A DNA stretch of 64,000 nucleotides from Thiomonas intermedia (GCF_002028405.1 NZ_CP020046.1:806001-870000); one strand, 5' to 3'. Positions 37,135 to 46,882 are shown, numbered from the stretch's first letter. Program-made: numbers and translations. Notes: generated by a model not told the origin, from the letters alone.

Positions 37135-38886
37135 ATGGCGCTCCAACTGTTCGGTATCCCGGTTTCCCGCGGCATGGCCATCGGTCGTGCGGTCATCCTC
37201 GCGTCCGCGCGACTGGATGTGGCGCACTACTTCATCGACCCGGGCACCGAAGAGGCGGAGATCGATCGCCTGCGCGCCGCGCGCCGCGCCGTGCGCGCCG
37301 AACTCGACACGCTCAAGGCCGATCTACCCGCCGACGCGCCCAGCGAAATGGCGGCCTTCATCGACGTGCACAAGCTGCTGCTCGACGACCGGCAGATGGC
37401 CCTCGACACCATCACCTGGATCCGCCAGCGCCGCTACAACGCCGAGTGGGCGCTCACCGCCCAGCTCGACGTGATTTCGCGCAGCTTCGAAGAGATGGAC
37501 GACGCCTATCTGCGCGAGCGCATCGCCGACGTCGAGCAGGTGGTCGAGCGCGTGCTGCGCGCCCTGCGCGGCAGCGCCGGGCTGGCCCGCTCGGCCAGCG
37601 GCAACGGCGATCTGGTGCTCATCGCCCACGACATCGCCCCGGCCGACATGCTGCAGTTCAAGACCGGCGTGTTCCGCGGCTTCGTCACCGATGTGGGCGG
37701 CAAGACCTCGCATACCGCCATCGTCGCCCGCAGCCTGGACATTCCCGCCGTGGTGGGCGCGCGCTCGGCCGGCAGCCTGATCCGGCAGGACGACCTGGTC
37801 ATCATCGACGGCGACAGCGGCCTGCTCATCGTCGACCCGTCGCCCGTCATCCTCGAAGACTACCGCCTGCGCCAGCAGGAGTCACAACTGGCGCGCGAGC
37901 GGCTCAAGCGCCTGAAGTTCACCCCGGCCCGCACCCTCAACGCCGAGCCGGTGGAGCTGCTGGCCAATATCGAGCAACCCGAAGACTGCACGCCGGCACT
38001 CGAAGCCGGCGCCGCCGGCGTGGGCCTGTTCCGCACTGAGTTCCTGTTCATGAACCGCGGCGGCGATCTTCCCGGCGAGGACGAGCAATATGCCGCCTAC
38101 AGCCGGGTGATGCAGGCCATGCAGGGCAAGCCCGTCACCATCCGAACCATCGACATCGGTTCGGACAAGCCGCTCGATGCCGAGGACCACCGCGACGGCG
38201 ACTTCACCCACCTCAACCCCGCACTCGGCCTGCGGGCCATCCGCTACAGCCTGTCCGATCCGGCCATGTTCCGGGTGCAGTTGCGCGCCCTGCTGCGTGC
38301 TTCGGCGCTAGGGCCGTTGAAAGTGCTCATCCCGATGGTGGCCCACGCCAGCGAGATCCGCCAGACCTTTGCCGAACTCGACAAGGCCCGCGTTGAGCTC
38401 GCAGCCGAAAGTGTCCCGTTCGGCCCGGTGGAAGTCGGCGCGATGATCGAGGTGCCCGGCGCCGCGCTGGCGCTGCCGCTGTTTCTGCGGCACTTCGACT
38501 TCCTGTCCGTCGGCACCAACGACCTCGTGCAGTACACCCTGGCCATCGACCGCGCCGATGAGAGCGTCTCCAACCTGTACGACCCGCTGCACCCGGCCGT
38601 GCTCGGCCTGCTGGCGCAGATCATCACGCAGACGCGGGCGGCTGCCAGCTGGAAAGGCCGCCCCGTGGACATCAGCGTCTGCGGCGAGATGGCCGGCGAC
38701 CCGGCCATGACGCGGCTGCTGCTGGGCATGGGGCTGCGCAGCTTTTCCATGCATCCGTCGCAGATCCTTGCCGTCAAACAGGAAGTGCTGCGCGCCGACC
38801 CCGACAAGCTCGTTCCTCTGGTGCAAACCGTCCTGTCGAGCTTCGAGCCCGAGGAGCTTCACGCCGCGCTGACCGCGCTCAACTGA
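37135..38886 (+). CDS. ptsI: Phosphoenolpyruvate-protein phosphotransferase (EI)
   Basis: A 583-residue enzyme I of the PTS, which takes phosphate from PEP and passes it to HPr. The active-site His193 lies in GGKTSHTAIVAR, and the C-terminal PEP-binding half shows GLFRTEFLFMNR, the NPALGLRAIRY block and the DISVCGEMAGDPA end with the catalytic Cys. Length is normal. In many relatives ptsI follows ptsH directly; here 9.4 kb of other genes lies between. It has its own leader with a hairpin. Confidence 0.97.
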   Translation: MALQLFGIPVSRGMAIGRAVILASARLDVAHYFIDPGTEEAEIDRLRAARRAVRAELDTLKADLPADAPSEMAAFIDVHKLLLDDRQMALDTITWIRQRRYNAEWALTAQLDVISRSFEEMDDAYLRERIADVEQVVERVLRALRGSAGLARSASGNGDLVLIAHDIAPADMLQFKTGVFRGFVTDVGGKTSHTAIVARSLDIPAVVGARSAGSLIRQDDLVIIDGDSGLLIVDPSPVILEDYRLRQQESQLARERLKRLKFTPARTLNAEPVELLANIEQPEDCTPALEAGAAGVGLFRTEFLFMNRGGDLPGEDEQYAAYSRVMQAMQGKPVTIRTIDIGSDKPLDAEDHRDGDFTHLNPALGLRAIRYSLSDPAMFRVQLRALLRASALGPLKVLIPMVAHASEIRQTFAELDKARVELAAESVPFGPVEVGAMIEVPGAALALPLFLRHFDFLSVGTNDLVQYTLAIDRADESVSNLYDPLHPAVLGLLAQIITQTRAAASWKGRPVDISVCGEMAGDPAMTRLLLGMGLRSFSMHPSQILAVKQEVLRADPDKLVPLVQTVLSSFEPEELHAALTALN

Positions 38887-38962
38887 ACCTCATCGCGGCC
38901 CGCACGCGGAACCCCTGGGACCGGGACAGCTCTTTCTCGGCAGACCTGCCCAGCTCTTTCCC

Positions 38963-40513
38963 ATGCCCACCCTCCCGATCCACCGCCTTCGCCCCCTTCG
39001 CCTGCGGGTCATTGCGGCCCTGCTGGCGATGACCCTGCCCTGCGCGCCCAGCTGGGCGCAATCCGCCGAGACGCGCGCATCGGGCTCTTCGAGCAGCCTG
39101 CCCACCCTAGGCGACCCCGCGCAGGGCAGCCTGACGTCGGCCCAGGAAAATCGGCTGGGCGAGATCATCATGCGCGAAATGCGCCAGGAGCCCGCCTATC
39201 TCGACGACAGCCTGCTGCGCGACTACCTGCAGACCATCGTCGACCGCCTCACGCCCGCCGCCCGGCGCACCGCGGAGATGGAGGCGCCGACGCGCTTTCA
39301 TGTCTTTCTGCTGCGCGACCGCAGTTTCAACGCCTTCGCCCTGCCCGGCGGCTGGATCGGGGTACACACCGGACTGGTGATCGATGCGCAGTCGCACGAT
39401 CAGGTGGCAGCCGTGTTCGCCCACGAGATGTCGCACATCACCCAGCGGCACATCGCGCAGCGGCTGGCGCAGGCGGGCAAGGACCGACTTCTGAGCATCG
39501 GCTCGCTGCTGCTGGCGATCGCCGCCGCCAGCGCCGGTCAGGATCAGGCCGCGCAAGGCCTGGCTCTGGGCGGCCAGGCCGCTGCGATCGACAATGCCCT
39601 GCGCTTTTCGCGCAGCAACGAGCGCGATGCCGACCGCACCGGCGAAGAGGTGCTCAGCGAATCGGGCTACCCGCCCCAGGCCATGGCCAGCATGCTGCAG
39701 CGGCTGCAGAGCCTGTCGCGCCTCGATGACGGCGATGTGCTCGCCTTCCTGCAGACCCATCCGCTCACCAGCGAGCGCATTGCCGATGCCGAAGCACGCG
39801 GAGGCAATCAGCCCCTGCCGCCTGACCACGACCTCCTGTTCTGGCTGATGCATGCCCGGGCCCGGGCGCTCACACCGACCACCCACGATGCCTTGTTGCG
39901 CGAAGAGCAGCGCTTCCATGCCGACAAGGCCGGCTTTCCAGCGCAACAGGCCGCCCTCGCCTACGGCCAGGCCGTGCTGTTGCAGCGTCTGGGGCGCTTC
40001 GATGCTGCCGCGGTCGCCCTGGACCGCGCGCAGACTTCCGCCCGCGATGCGCCCGCGCCCGAGCGTCTTCCGCTCGATCTGCTGCAGGTCGAACTGCAAC
40101 TGGCGCGCCAACCCGCGTCGGCCGTCGATGCCGCGCGTGCGCTGCAGGCCCGATTCCCGCAATCGACCGCTGCGCGGCATCTACTGGCCCGCTGTCTGCT
40201 GGCCCAGCCCGACAAAACCATGGCGCGCAGCTTTCTCCGCCAGCAGACCGTGGCGCACCCACAAGACCAGGTGATGTGGGAAGACCTCGCCCGCGCCGAG
40301 GCGGCCCTGGGCGCTCCGGCCGCACAGCACCGCGCAACCGCCGAGGCCTACGCCCTGCAAGGCAAGACCGAAGCCGCCATCGAACAATTGCGCATAGCCC
40401 AGCGCACGCCAGGCGCCGACTATTTCGAAGCTTCCATCATCGCCGCACGCCTGCAAGCCCTCCAGCGGGTGCATGCCCAGCAGGTGTCGATCGACAAAAC
40501 GCTGCCGCAGTAG
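38963..40513 (+). CDS. M48 metallopeptidase with TPR repeats (BepA-like)
   Basis: A 516-residue periplasmic protein: signal peptide at about residues 12-33 (cut after SWAQ), M48 peptidase domain with zinc motif HEMSH (His154, Glu155, His158), and a C-terminal half made of tetratricopeptide-like helical repeats. This layout matches BepA, which assists or degrades outer-membrane proteins such as LptD during assembly. It follows ptsI by 76 bp. Confidence 0.92.
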   Translation: MPTLPIHRLRPLRLRVIAALLAMTLPCAPSWAQSAETRASGSSSSLPTLGDPAQGSLTSAQENRLGEIIMREMRQEPAYLDDSLLRDYLQTIVDRLTPAARRTAEMEAPTRFHVFLLRDRSFNAFALPGGWIGVHTGLVIDAQSHDQVAAVFAHEMSHITQRHIAQRLAQAGKDRLLSIGSLLLAIAAASAGQDQAAQGLALGGQAAAIDNALRFSRSNERDADRTGEEVLSESGYPPQAMASMLQRLQSLSRLDDGDVLAFLQTHPLTSERIADAEARGGNQPLPPDHDLLFWLMHARARALTPTTHDALLREEQRFHADKAGFPAQQAALAYGQAVLLQRLGRFDAAAVALDRAQTSARDAPAPERLPLDLLQVELQLARQPASAVDAARALQARFPQSTAARHLLARCLLAQPDKTMARSFLRQQTVAHPQDQVMWEDLARAEAALGAPAAQHRATAEAYALQGKTEAAIEQLRIAQRTPGADYFEASIIAARLQALQRVHAQQVSIDKTLPQ

Positions 40514-40572
40514 CGCACGGTCCCGACCGGCCAGGCCCGGTCCTGGCGCCTTGGTCTGGGGCCGCACAGATA

Positions 40573-42489
40573 ATGCGCGGCATGGCATTCCCTACTCCCG
40601 CTTCCACTGGCCCGACGCCCGCGTCTGCTCGGCTTGCATTCCGCCAACAACTCGCCCTCGGCCTGCTGGGGCTGGCCCTGTCCCTGCCGCTGATCTGGCC
40701 CTTCGATCCTGGCGTGGTGGCAAAAATGGGCACCACGCTGGTGGCGGCCGCACTGTGGGCCAGCGTCTTCCTTGCGGCGGCCTGGAGCGGGCTGACGCCG
40801 CGTTTCGGCCTCGCGGCCCTGGGCTTCGGGGTGGCTGCGGCCGTGGTCGGACTGCAGACCCTCAGCGGACAACTCGCCTACGCCAGCCAGGGCGCGATCA
40901 CCGCGGCGGTGCTGATGAGCGCGGCGCTGGCGGCCGGTTTGGGACAGGCCGCCGCACGGCAAACAAGTTCGGCCGATGAACGGCTCGCCCACCCCTGGCT
41001 CGATGTGGCGGCCGCGGGGCTGCTGTTGCAGGGCCTGGTCCAGGTGGCGTTCGGCCTGGTGCAATTCGCACTCTGGCAAATGCCGACGCTGGCCGCCTGG
41101 CTGGCCTCACATGCGCCGTTTTACTCCGACATCATCAGCTACCCCTCGACCGGCCGGGTGTTCGGCAATCTGCGCCAGCCCAACCATTACGCCACGGCCG
41201 TGGCGCTCGGCCTGGCCGGGCTGGCCTGGTGGGCCCCGCGGCTCAGGGTGAGTGCGGTGTGGGCCAGCGTCATCGGTCTGAGCTGGGCCCTGGTGGTCTG
41301 CGGATCGCGCACGGGCATGGTGCAGGCGGTGGTCGCGTCGGCATTGGTTCTCATCGCGGTGCGTGGTGCCTGGCGTCATCCGCGCTGGGCGGCTCTGGTG
41401 GCGGTACCGCTGCTCTACGCCCTGTGGTGGCTGGCGCTGCGCGAAGCCGATCACCTCGGCTGGATCAGTTTTCTCGATGCGGTGACCCGGCAGATCGATC
41501 AGCCCGTCAATGCGCGGGCGCTGATCTGGCGCAACGCCTGGCAGGTGTTCGAGCACCTGCCCTGGTTCGGCGCGGGCTGGGGGCAACTCGGCTGGGGATT
41601 GCAGCACGCGGCCATTCATCATGCGCTCCATCCGCTGCCGCTGGACAACATCGACAACGCCCACGATCTCATCCTGCAATTCCTCGCAGAGACCGGCCTG
41701 GCCGGCACGGTGCCGATTCTGCTCGTCGCCCTCGCCTGGCTTTGGCGCTCTGCAAGGGCATGGACGCAACTCGGCCGCGGCAGCCCGGACGGCGCCACGC
41801 CGCTGCCTCTCGCCGCCTGGATGGGCGTGGCTTTCCTCGGCCTGCACAGTCTGGTCGAGTATCCGCTTTGGTACCTCTATTTCCTGTGGGTGTTCGCCTT
41901 TCTGGCGGGATGGATGGACGGTTTCGACCGTCCCCGAACGACGGCGCACCACCACGCATCAGCCTGGCGCACTCTGACGCTGCCGCGCCCCGCAGCGCTG
42001 GGCGTCGGGCTGCTGGCGGCCCTGCTGGTGGTCAAGGCCGGCTATGACTACAGCGTGACCAACGACGCCTACTCGGCCGATCGCGCCTCGGCTGGCCAGG
42101 CCATCCGCCAGGCCCAGCGCAGCGATCTGTTCTTCCGCCCTCTGATCGGCTTTGCACTCGCCAGCGGCATTCAGGTGAGCGCCCGCGACAGCCATCGCGA
42201 GCTTTTGCGCGAGCAGGCCGAAATCGATCGGGTCAGCCATGCCTATGGCGACCCCAGTCTGCTGATCCGCCGCGTGCTGCTGCTCAGCCGACTGGGGCAT
42301 GCGGACCAGGCACTGGCCCTGGCGCGCTACACCGCCAGCTCGTTCTGGCTGTATGCGCCTGGTCTGGCCAAGCAGTTCCCGGCCCAGGCGGCGCAGGCCG
42401 GCCTGACGCCTCGCCAGGCGGCCCCCTTGCTCGAAGCGCTCAAGCAGGCGCCGGTGCTGCGCCGTATCACGGTGCCGGTCAATCACTGA
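40573..42489 (+). CDS. O-antigen ligase/polymerase-like membrane protein (Wzy/PglL type)
   Basis: A 638-residue membrane protein with about ten to twelve helices in the first 470 residues and a large periplasmic loop that includes the RVFGNLRQPNHYA block (near residues 196-208), the conserved region of the O-antigen ligase/PglL superfamily. The C-terminal 150 residues after the last helix are soluble. It may act in lipopolysaccharide ligation or O-linked glycosylation of pilins; the sequence alone does not decide. A second start at 40582 is possible. Confidence 0.83.
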   Translation: MRGMAFPTPASTGPTPASARLAFRQQLALGLLGLALSLPLIWPFDPGVVAKMGTTLVAAALWASVFLAAAWSGLTPRFGLAALGFGVAAAVVGLQTLSGQLAYASQGAITAAVLMSAALAAGLGQAAARQTSSADERLAHPWLDVAAAGLLLQGLVQVAFGLVQFALWQMPTLAAWLASHAPFYSDIISYPSTGRVFGNLRQPNHYATAVALGLAGLAWWAPRLRVSAVWASVIGLSWALVVCGSRTGMVQAVVASALVLIAVRGAWRHPRWAALVAVPLLYALWWLALREADHLGWISFLDAVTRQIDQPVNARALIWRNAWQVFEHLPWFGAGWGQLGWGLQHAAIHHALHPLPLDNIDNAHDLILQFLAETGLAGTVPILLVALAWLWRSARAWTQLGRGSPDGATPLPLAAWMGVAFLGLHSLVEYPLWYLYFLWVFAFLAGWMDGFDRPRTTAHHHASAWRTLTLPRPAALGVGLLAALLVVKAGYDYSVTNDAYSADRASAGQAIRQAQRSDLFFRPLIGFALASGIQVSARDSHRELLREQAEIDRVSHAYGDPSLLIRRVLLLSRLGHADQALALARYTASSFWLYAPGLAKQFPAQAAQAGLTPRQAAPLLEALKQAPVLRRITVPVNH

Positions 42490-42535
42490 AACCCGTCCGC
42501 ACCGTCTGGCGTGGACGTGTGCGTGTTTTGTCACA

Positions 42536-42566
42536 CCTGCGGCCTCGCCGCTTGCCGCAGGCTTTT
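42536..42566 (+). terminator. Weak hairpin after the O-antigen-ligase-like gene
   Basis: CCTGCGGC (42536-42543) pairs with GCCGCAGG (42554-42561) over a 10-nt loop and is followed by CTTTTG. It lies between the ligase-like gene and azlC, 47 bp after the stop codon. Confidence 0.45.
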
Positions 42567-42604
42567 GATGCGGCGCAAAATAGCACCTGTTCTTTCGCCC
42601 GCTC

Positions 42605-43357
42605 ATGTCCACCCTCTCCCGCGTTCAATCGATGTATGCCCGCCCGGCTTTCCGTGAGGGCCTGCAGGACATGCGCGCCGTCTCCCTGGGCATTGCGGCC
42701 TGGGGGCTGGTCACGGGTGTGGCCATGGTCAAGTCGGGCCTGAGCGTGCAGCTGGCCCTGGCCATCAGCCTGTTCGTATTCGCCGGCAGCGCCCAACTCG
42801 CCGTGCTGCCCTTGATCGCGGCGGGCGCGCCGCTTTGGCTGATTCTCGGCACCGCGTTCTGCGTCAATCTGCGCTTCGTCGTGTTCAGCGCACAGATGCG
42901 GCCCTATTTCGAAAATCTGCCCAGGCTGCGGCGTGTGGCGTATGGCTACCTGATTGGCGACCTGAATCAGGTGCTGATGATCCGGCGCCACCCCCACCCC
43001 ACTCAAGACCCGCAGCAGGCGCAGTATTTCCTCGGGGTCTCGCTGGCCAACTGGATCGCCTGGCAGGTTCCGTCCATTCTGGGCATTCTGATGGCGCAGC
43101 ACATTCCCGGCTCCTGGGGGCTGGCCTTCGCCGGCACGCTGGCGCTTCTGGGCATCGTCCTGTCCCTCCTGGCCGATCGCATGATTGCCGGTGTGATCAT
43201 CGTCGCCTCGGCACTCAGTGCGCTGCTGTTCTGGCTGCCGCTGCGGCTCAATCTGGTCGTCGCCATCGTGGGCGCCCTCGTCGTGGGCATGGCCTGGGAG
43301 GCCTGGAGCAGTCGGCAACTGGGCGCAGGCGGCCTGCTCGACGGCACCAAACCTTGA
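42605..43357 (+). CDS. azlC: AzlC family branched-chain amino-acid exporter large subunit
   Basis: A 250-residue membrane protein with about six to seven helices. The AzlC signature is seen in FREGLQDMRAVSLGIAAWG and LFVFAGSAQLAVLPLIAAGA, with the family block NLRFVVFSAQMRP. Together with AzlD it exports branched-chain amino acids and analogues. The small partner gene follows after 13 bp, so the two form one unit. Confidence 0.93.
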   Translation: MSTLSRVQSMYARPAFREGLQDMRAVSLGIAAWGLVTGVAMVKSGLSVQLALAISLFVFAGSAQLAVLPLIAAGAPLWLILGTAFCVNLRFVVFSAQMRPYFENLPRLRRVAYGYLIGDLNQVLMIRRHPHPTQDPQQAQYFLGVSLANWIAWQVPSILGILMAQHIPGSWGLAFAGTLALLGIVLSLLADRMIAGVIIVASALSALLFWLPLRLNLVVAIVGALVVGMAWEAWSSRQLGAGGLLDGTKP

Positions 43358-43370
43358 GGACGACTCGGAC

Positions 43371-43697
43371 ATGACCTTGCTTGAGCAGATCGCCCTCGTC
43401 GTCGGCCTGACGGCCGTGACCGTGCTGAGCCGCAACCTCTTTTTGTTGTCGCGCAAACCCATGCCCCTGCCCGCGAGGGTCAAGATCGCCTTGCGGTTTG
43501 CGCCGGCGGCGGCGCTGGCCGCCGTCGTGGCGCCCGAGCTTCTATTGCTCACCCCTCTGGGGCCGCCCTGGGTCAAGCTGGGCGCGGCCGTGATTGCGGC
43601 TGGCTATTTTTTTGCCCGCCGAGGCATTCTGGGCACCATCCTCAGCGGCATGGTGGCTTACTGGATCTTGAACTGGGTCAGCCACACCTGGGTCTGA
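43371..43697 (+). CDS. azlD: AzlD family branched-chain amino-acid exporter small subunit
   Basis: A 108-residue membrane protein with three to four helices (for example residues 7-25, 42-60 and 64-82) and the LRFAPAAALAAVVAPELL block of AzlD. It completes the AzlCD exporter. GAGGA stands a few bases upstream of the ATG at 43371. The gene ends 11 bp before the convergent diguanylate cyclase gene, with no clear terminator between them. Confidence 0.93.
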   Translation: MTLLEQIALVVGLTAVTVLSRNLFLLSRKPMPLPARVKIALRFAPAAALAAVVAPELLLLTPLGPPWVKLGAAVIAAGYFFARRGILGTILSGMVAYWILNWVSHTWV

Positions 43698-43708
43698 CAC
43701 CGTCCTGA

Positions 43709-45076
43709 TCAAAACGGTCCAGGGCCGTGCAGCGCCGAGGCATTGCCGCCGTCGATGCGTCGATGACACAAAGCCCAGCGGTTCTTGCCTTCCTGCTTGG
43801 CCGCGTACATGGCGTCGTCGGCACGCTGCAACAGTTCGAAGCTGCTGCGCGCATGGGTGGGCGCTACAGCCACCCCGACACTGGCCGTCACCCGCAGGCC
43901 GGAGAGCAGGTCGTAACCCGCCGCGGCACTGACTTCGACGAGTTTGGCCGCGAGCGCCTGCGCCGACGACAGATCGGCCACGGCGCTGAGCACCACGAAT
44001 TCATCGCCGCCGATGCGGCCAATGGCATCGTCGCGGCGCAAGGCGTCTTGCATGGCGTGCGCCACCTGGACCAGCAGGCGGTCGCCGCGCACATGACCCA
44101 GGCGATCATTGATCTGCTTGAAACCGTCGAGATCGACAAAGCACAGGGCGAGCCTGTCCTCGCGCGTGTGGCGTGCCAAAGCGGTATCGAGCCGCTCCAT
44201 GATGGCGCGACGGCTAAGCACCCCCGTCAACGCGTCGCGCTCGGCCCGGTGCAGCAGTCTGGCGTGGGTGTCGATCTGATGGGTGATGTCGCGCACGAAC
44301 GTAAGCAGGGAGACGACGCGCCCCTCTTCGTCGCGCAGCGCCGACAGCGTCCATTCCACCCAGATGCGCCGCCTGTCCTTGCGGATGTACTGCGCCTGCT
44401 CCACCCAACTGTCGATCTCTCCGCGCAACAGGCGCTCATAGACCGCCATGGTGCGGGGGCGCTCCTCCTCGGGTACCCCCATGGCCAGCCGGTGCGTCCC
44501 CAGACGATCGGTCTCGGAATACCCGAGAATGGCCTCGGCGGAGCGCGACCAGCGCGTGATGATGAGTTCGGAATTACTCTCGATGACCCCCCAGGGCAGA
44601 TTGTCCAGCGCCTGTTCGAGCAGCCAGTTGGAACGCTTGAGCGCCATCGCGGCGGTGACGTCGTCGTGCACGTCGTGCGCGATGGTGTAGACCGCGTCGA
44701 TGCGGCCGTTGGCACCCCGTTCGGGAAAGACCTGGATGCGCGCCCAGCGCGGCGGATCGAGATGCCGAAGCAGCCGCAGATAATCGGCTTGCTGCCCGGC
44801 GAATCCGCGCTCGAACGCCGGTCGGGCGGCCGTCCAGGCCTCCTCGCCATACAGCTCCGCGAGGGTTCGGCCCCGCAGCTCATCTGGCGCGCGGCGCGAC
44901 CAGGTCTTGTAAGGGGGATTGAAGAAGGTCAGCCGCCCCTCGGCATCCCAGCGGCCAATGGGCAGATCGACCGCCTCCAGCAGGCTCCTGACTTCCGGCA
45001 CGGCGGCCAGGCCGGGCAGCATGTCGGTACCGCTGGACTCGGTGGGAATCGTCTCGTCGGGAAAAGACTCGCTCAT
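43709..45076 (-). CDS. PAS-domain diguanylate cyclase
   Basis: A 455-residue signalling protein with two PAS domains (about residues 30-140 and 150-270, each with its PAC-like C-terminal cap) and a C-terminal GGDEF domain. The active-site motif is intact (RIGGDEFVVL), and an RxxD product-inhibition site (RRDD) stands five residues before it, so it should make cyclic di-GMP with feedback control. No EAL domain and no transmembrane segment are seen, so it senses a cytoplasmic signal. Gene starts at the ATG at 45076. Confidence 0.93.
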   Translation of the reverse strand: MSESFPDETIPTESSGTDMLPGLAAVPEVRSLLEAVDLPIGRWDAEGRLTFFNPPYKTWSRRAPDELRGRTLAELYGEEAWTAARPAFERGFAGQQADYLRLLRHLDPPRWARIQVFPERGANGRIDAVYTIAHDVHDDVTAAMALKRSNWLLEQALDNLPWGVIESNSELIITRWSRSAEAILGYSETDRLGTHRLAMGVPEEERPRTMAVYERLLRGEIDSWVEQAQYIRKDRRRIWVEWTLSALRDEEGRVVSLLTFVRDITHQIDTHARLLHRAERDALTGVLSRRAIMERLDTALARHTREDRLALCFVDLDGFKQINDRLGHVRGDRLLVQVAHAMQDALRRDDAIGRIGGDEFVVLSAVADLSSAQALAAKLVEVSAAAGYDLLSGLRVTASVGVAVAPTHARSSFELLQRADDAMYAAKQEGKNRWALCHRRIDGGNASALHGPGPF

Positions 45077-45255
45077 GGATGAACGCAGATGGGGTGCGGA
45101 AAGGTCGGCGTGCGCGGGATCAATCAGGCTGACACGATTCTGACGCCTGGCACGAAATCGTCAAGAGCACGCTCTACACTACGGCCCGGTGTCCGTGAAT
45201 GACTCCACATTTTCACCGATCGCGTTTCTTGCCCATCCTCCTCATTCCGCTACTC

Positions 45256-46689
45256 ATGTCCCGCGCCACAAAAATCGTTGCCACCATCGGTCCTGCCAGT
45301 TCCTCGCCAGACGTCCTCGAGCGCATGATTGCCGCGGGGGTTGACGTCGTCCGACTCAATTTCTCTCACGGCAAGGCGCAGGACCATATCGATCGGGCAC
45401 AGCTCATCCGCGAGACGGCCGACCGGCTTGGCAAGGCGGTCGCCATCATGGCCGACCTGCAAGGGCCGAAAATCCGCGTGGGCCGGTTCAAGGACGGCAA
45501 GGTCATGCTCCAGCCGGGTCACAAGTTCATTCTCGACGCCACTTGCGAGCTGGGCGACGAGAACCGCTGCGGCCTGGACTACAAAGACCTGCCGCGTGAT
45601 GTGCGGGCCGGCGACCGCCTGCTGCTCAACGACGGCCTGATCGTGCTCACCGTCGAAAACGTCAGCGGCGAGCAGATCCACACCACGGTCACCATCGGCG
45701 GCGAGCTGTCCAACAACAAGGGGATCAACAAGCAGGGGGGCGGGCTCTCCGCCCCGGCCCTGACCGCCAAGGACATGGAAGACATCCGCACGGCGATGGC
45801 CTTCCAGGCCGACTATCTCGCCGTGTCCTTTCCCAAGAATGCCACCGACATGGAGCTGGCGCGCCAGCTCGCCAACGTGGCGGGCGAGCCCTACAACCAC
45901 AAACCGGCGCTGATCGCCAAGATCGAGCGGGTCGAGGCGATTCCGGCGCTGGCCGAAATCCTGCGCGCCTCCGACGGCATCATGGTGGCGCGCGGCGACC
46001 TGGCCGTGGAAGTCGGCAACGCCGCTGTGCCGGCGCTGCAGAAGCGCATGATCCGCATGGCGCGCGAAATGGACCGCGTGGTCATCACCGCCACGCAGAT
46101 GATGGAGTCGATGATCGTCAACGCGGTCCCCACCCGGGCCGAAGTGTCCGACGTCGCCAACGCCGTGCTCGACGGCACCGATGCCGTCATGCTCTCGGCT
46201 GAAACCGCCGCGGGCAAGTATCCGGTGGAGACGGTCGAGGCCATGGCCAGCATCTGCGTGGCCGCGGAGAACGTCGAAGAGGTCAAGCTCGAACACGACT
46301 TCATCGACAAGAAGTTCACCCGCATCGATCAGTCCATCGCCATGGCGGCGCTGTTCACCGCACACCACCTGGGCTGCAAGGCGATCGCGGCCCTGACCGA
46401 GTCCGGCTCCACCGCCCTGTGGATGAGTCGCCACCGGGTCAACGTGCCGATCTACGCGCTGTCGCGCAGCGAAACCTCGGTGCGCCGCATGGCGCTCTAC
46501 CGCAACGTGCGACCCATGCTGCTGAGTTTCAGCACCACCGACCGCGACGCCTTGCTCAATCAGGCCGAAGCCCGGCTGATCGAGAAAAAGGCCGTGGCCT
46601 CAGGCGACAGCTACGCCATCACCTGTGGCGAACCGATCGGTTCGGCAGGCGGCACCAATATGCTCAAGGTCATGCGCGTGCCCCGCTGA
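45256..46689 (+). CDS. pyk: Pyruvate kinase
   Basis: A 477-residue pyruvate kinase that converts PEP and ADP to pyruvate and ATP. The N-terminus SRATKIVATIGPAS, the active-site helix ALIAKIERVEAIPALAEIL with the catalytic Lys and Glu, MVARGDLAVEV and the TATQMMESMI block are all present. The ATG at 45256 is chosen over an upstream ATG at 45199 because family homology begins there. A strong terminator follows. PEP use here competes with EI of the PTS. Confidence 0.97.
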   Translation: MSRATKIVATIGPASSSPDVLERMIAAGVDVVRLNFSHGKAQDHIDRAQLIRETADRLGKAVAIMADLQGPKIRVGRFKDGKVMLQPGHKFILDATCELGDENRCGLDYKDLPRDVRAGDRLLLNDGLIVLTVENVSGEQIHTTVTIGGELSNNKGINKQGGGLSAPALTAKDMEDIRTAMAFQADYLAVSFPKNATDMELARQLANVAGEPYNHKPALIAKIERVEAIPALAEILRASDGIMVARGDLAVEVGNAAVPALQKRMIRMAREMDRVVITATQMMESMIVNAVPTRAEVSDVANAVLDGTDAVMLSAETAAGKYPVETVEAMASICVAAENVEEVKLEHDFIDKKFTRIDQSIAMAALFTAHHLGCKAIAALTESGSTALWMSRHRVNVPIYALSRSETSVRRMALYRNVRPMLLSFSTTDRDALLNQAEARLIEKKAVASGDSYAITCGEPIGSAGGTNMLKVMRVPR

Positions 46690-46703
46690 AAGGGCACTGC
46701 GAA

Positions 46704-46745
46704 AAAACGCCCGCATCGACCGTGGTCCTTGCGGGCGTTTTGTTT
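46704..46745 (+). terminator. Rho-independent terminator of pyruvate kinase gene
   Basis: A 12-bp stem (AAAACGCCCGCA at 46704-46715 with TGCGGGCGTTTT at 46730-46741) with a 14-nt loop is followed by GTTTT, 14 bp after the pyk stop codon. Confidence 0.9.
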
Positions 46746-46760
46746 TGGGCGAGGCGCTCA

Positions 46761-46871
46761 GAGCTTGTGAATTTTTCGGGCATGGCTGAAAGGTTCACAA
46801 GCTCATGAGAAAACGCCGAGCCGCCCCAAGTTTTCTCATCCCCCGCGGGGGGCGGGTCGGCTCGCCGACCC
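46761..46871. repeat. Three tandem inverted repeats between pyk and the FHA gene
   Basis: After the pyk terminator come three more perfect dyads: GAGCTTGTGAA (46761-46771) with TTCACAAGCTC (46794-46804), ATGAGAAAAC (46805-46814) with GTTTTCTCAT (46830-46839), and GGGTCGGC with GCCGACCC (46854-46871). The first and second touch each other. The loop of the first carries a 23-bp stretch (46771-46793) that matches 50246-50268 at 20 positions, so these are pieces of a repeated intergenic element. Confidence 0.6.
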
Positions 46872-46882
46872 TGGGGGCGCTC

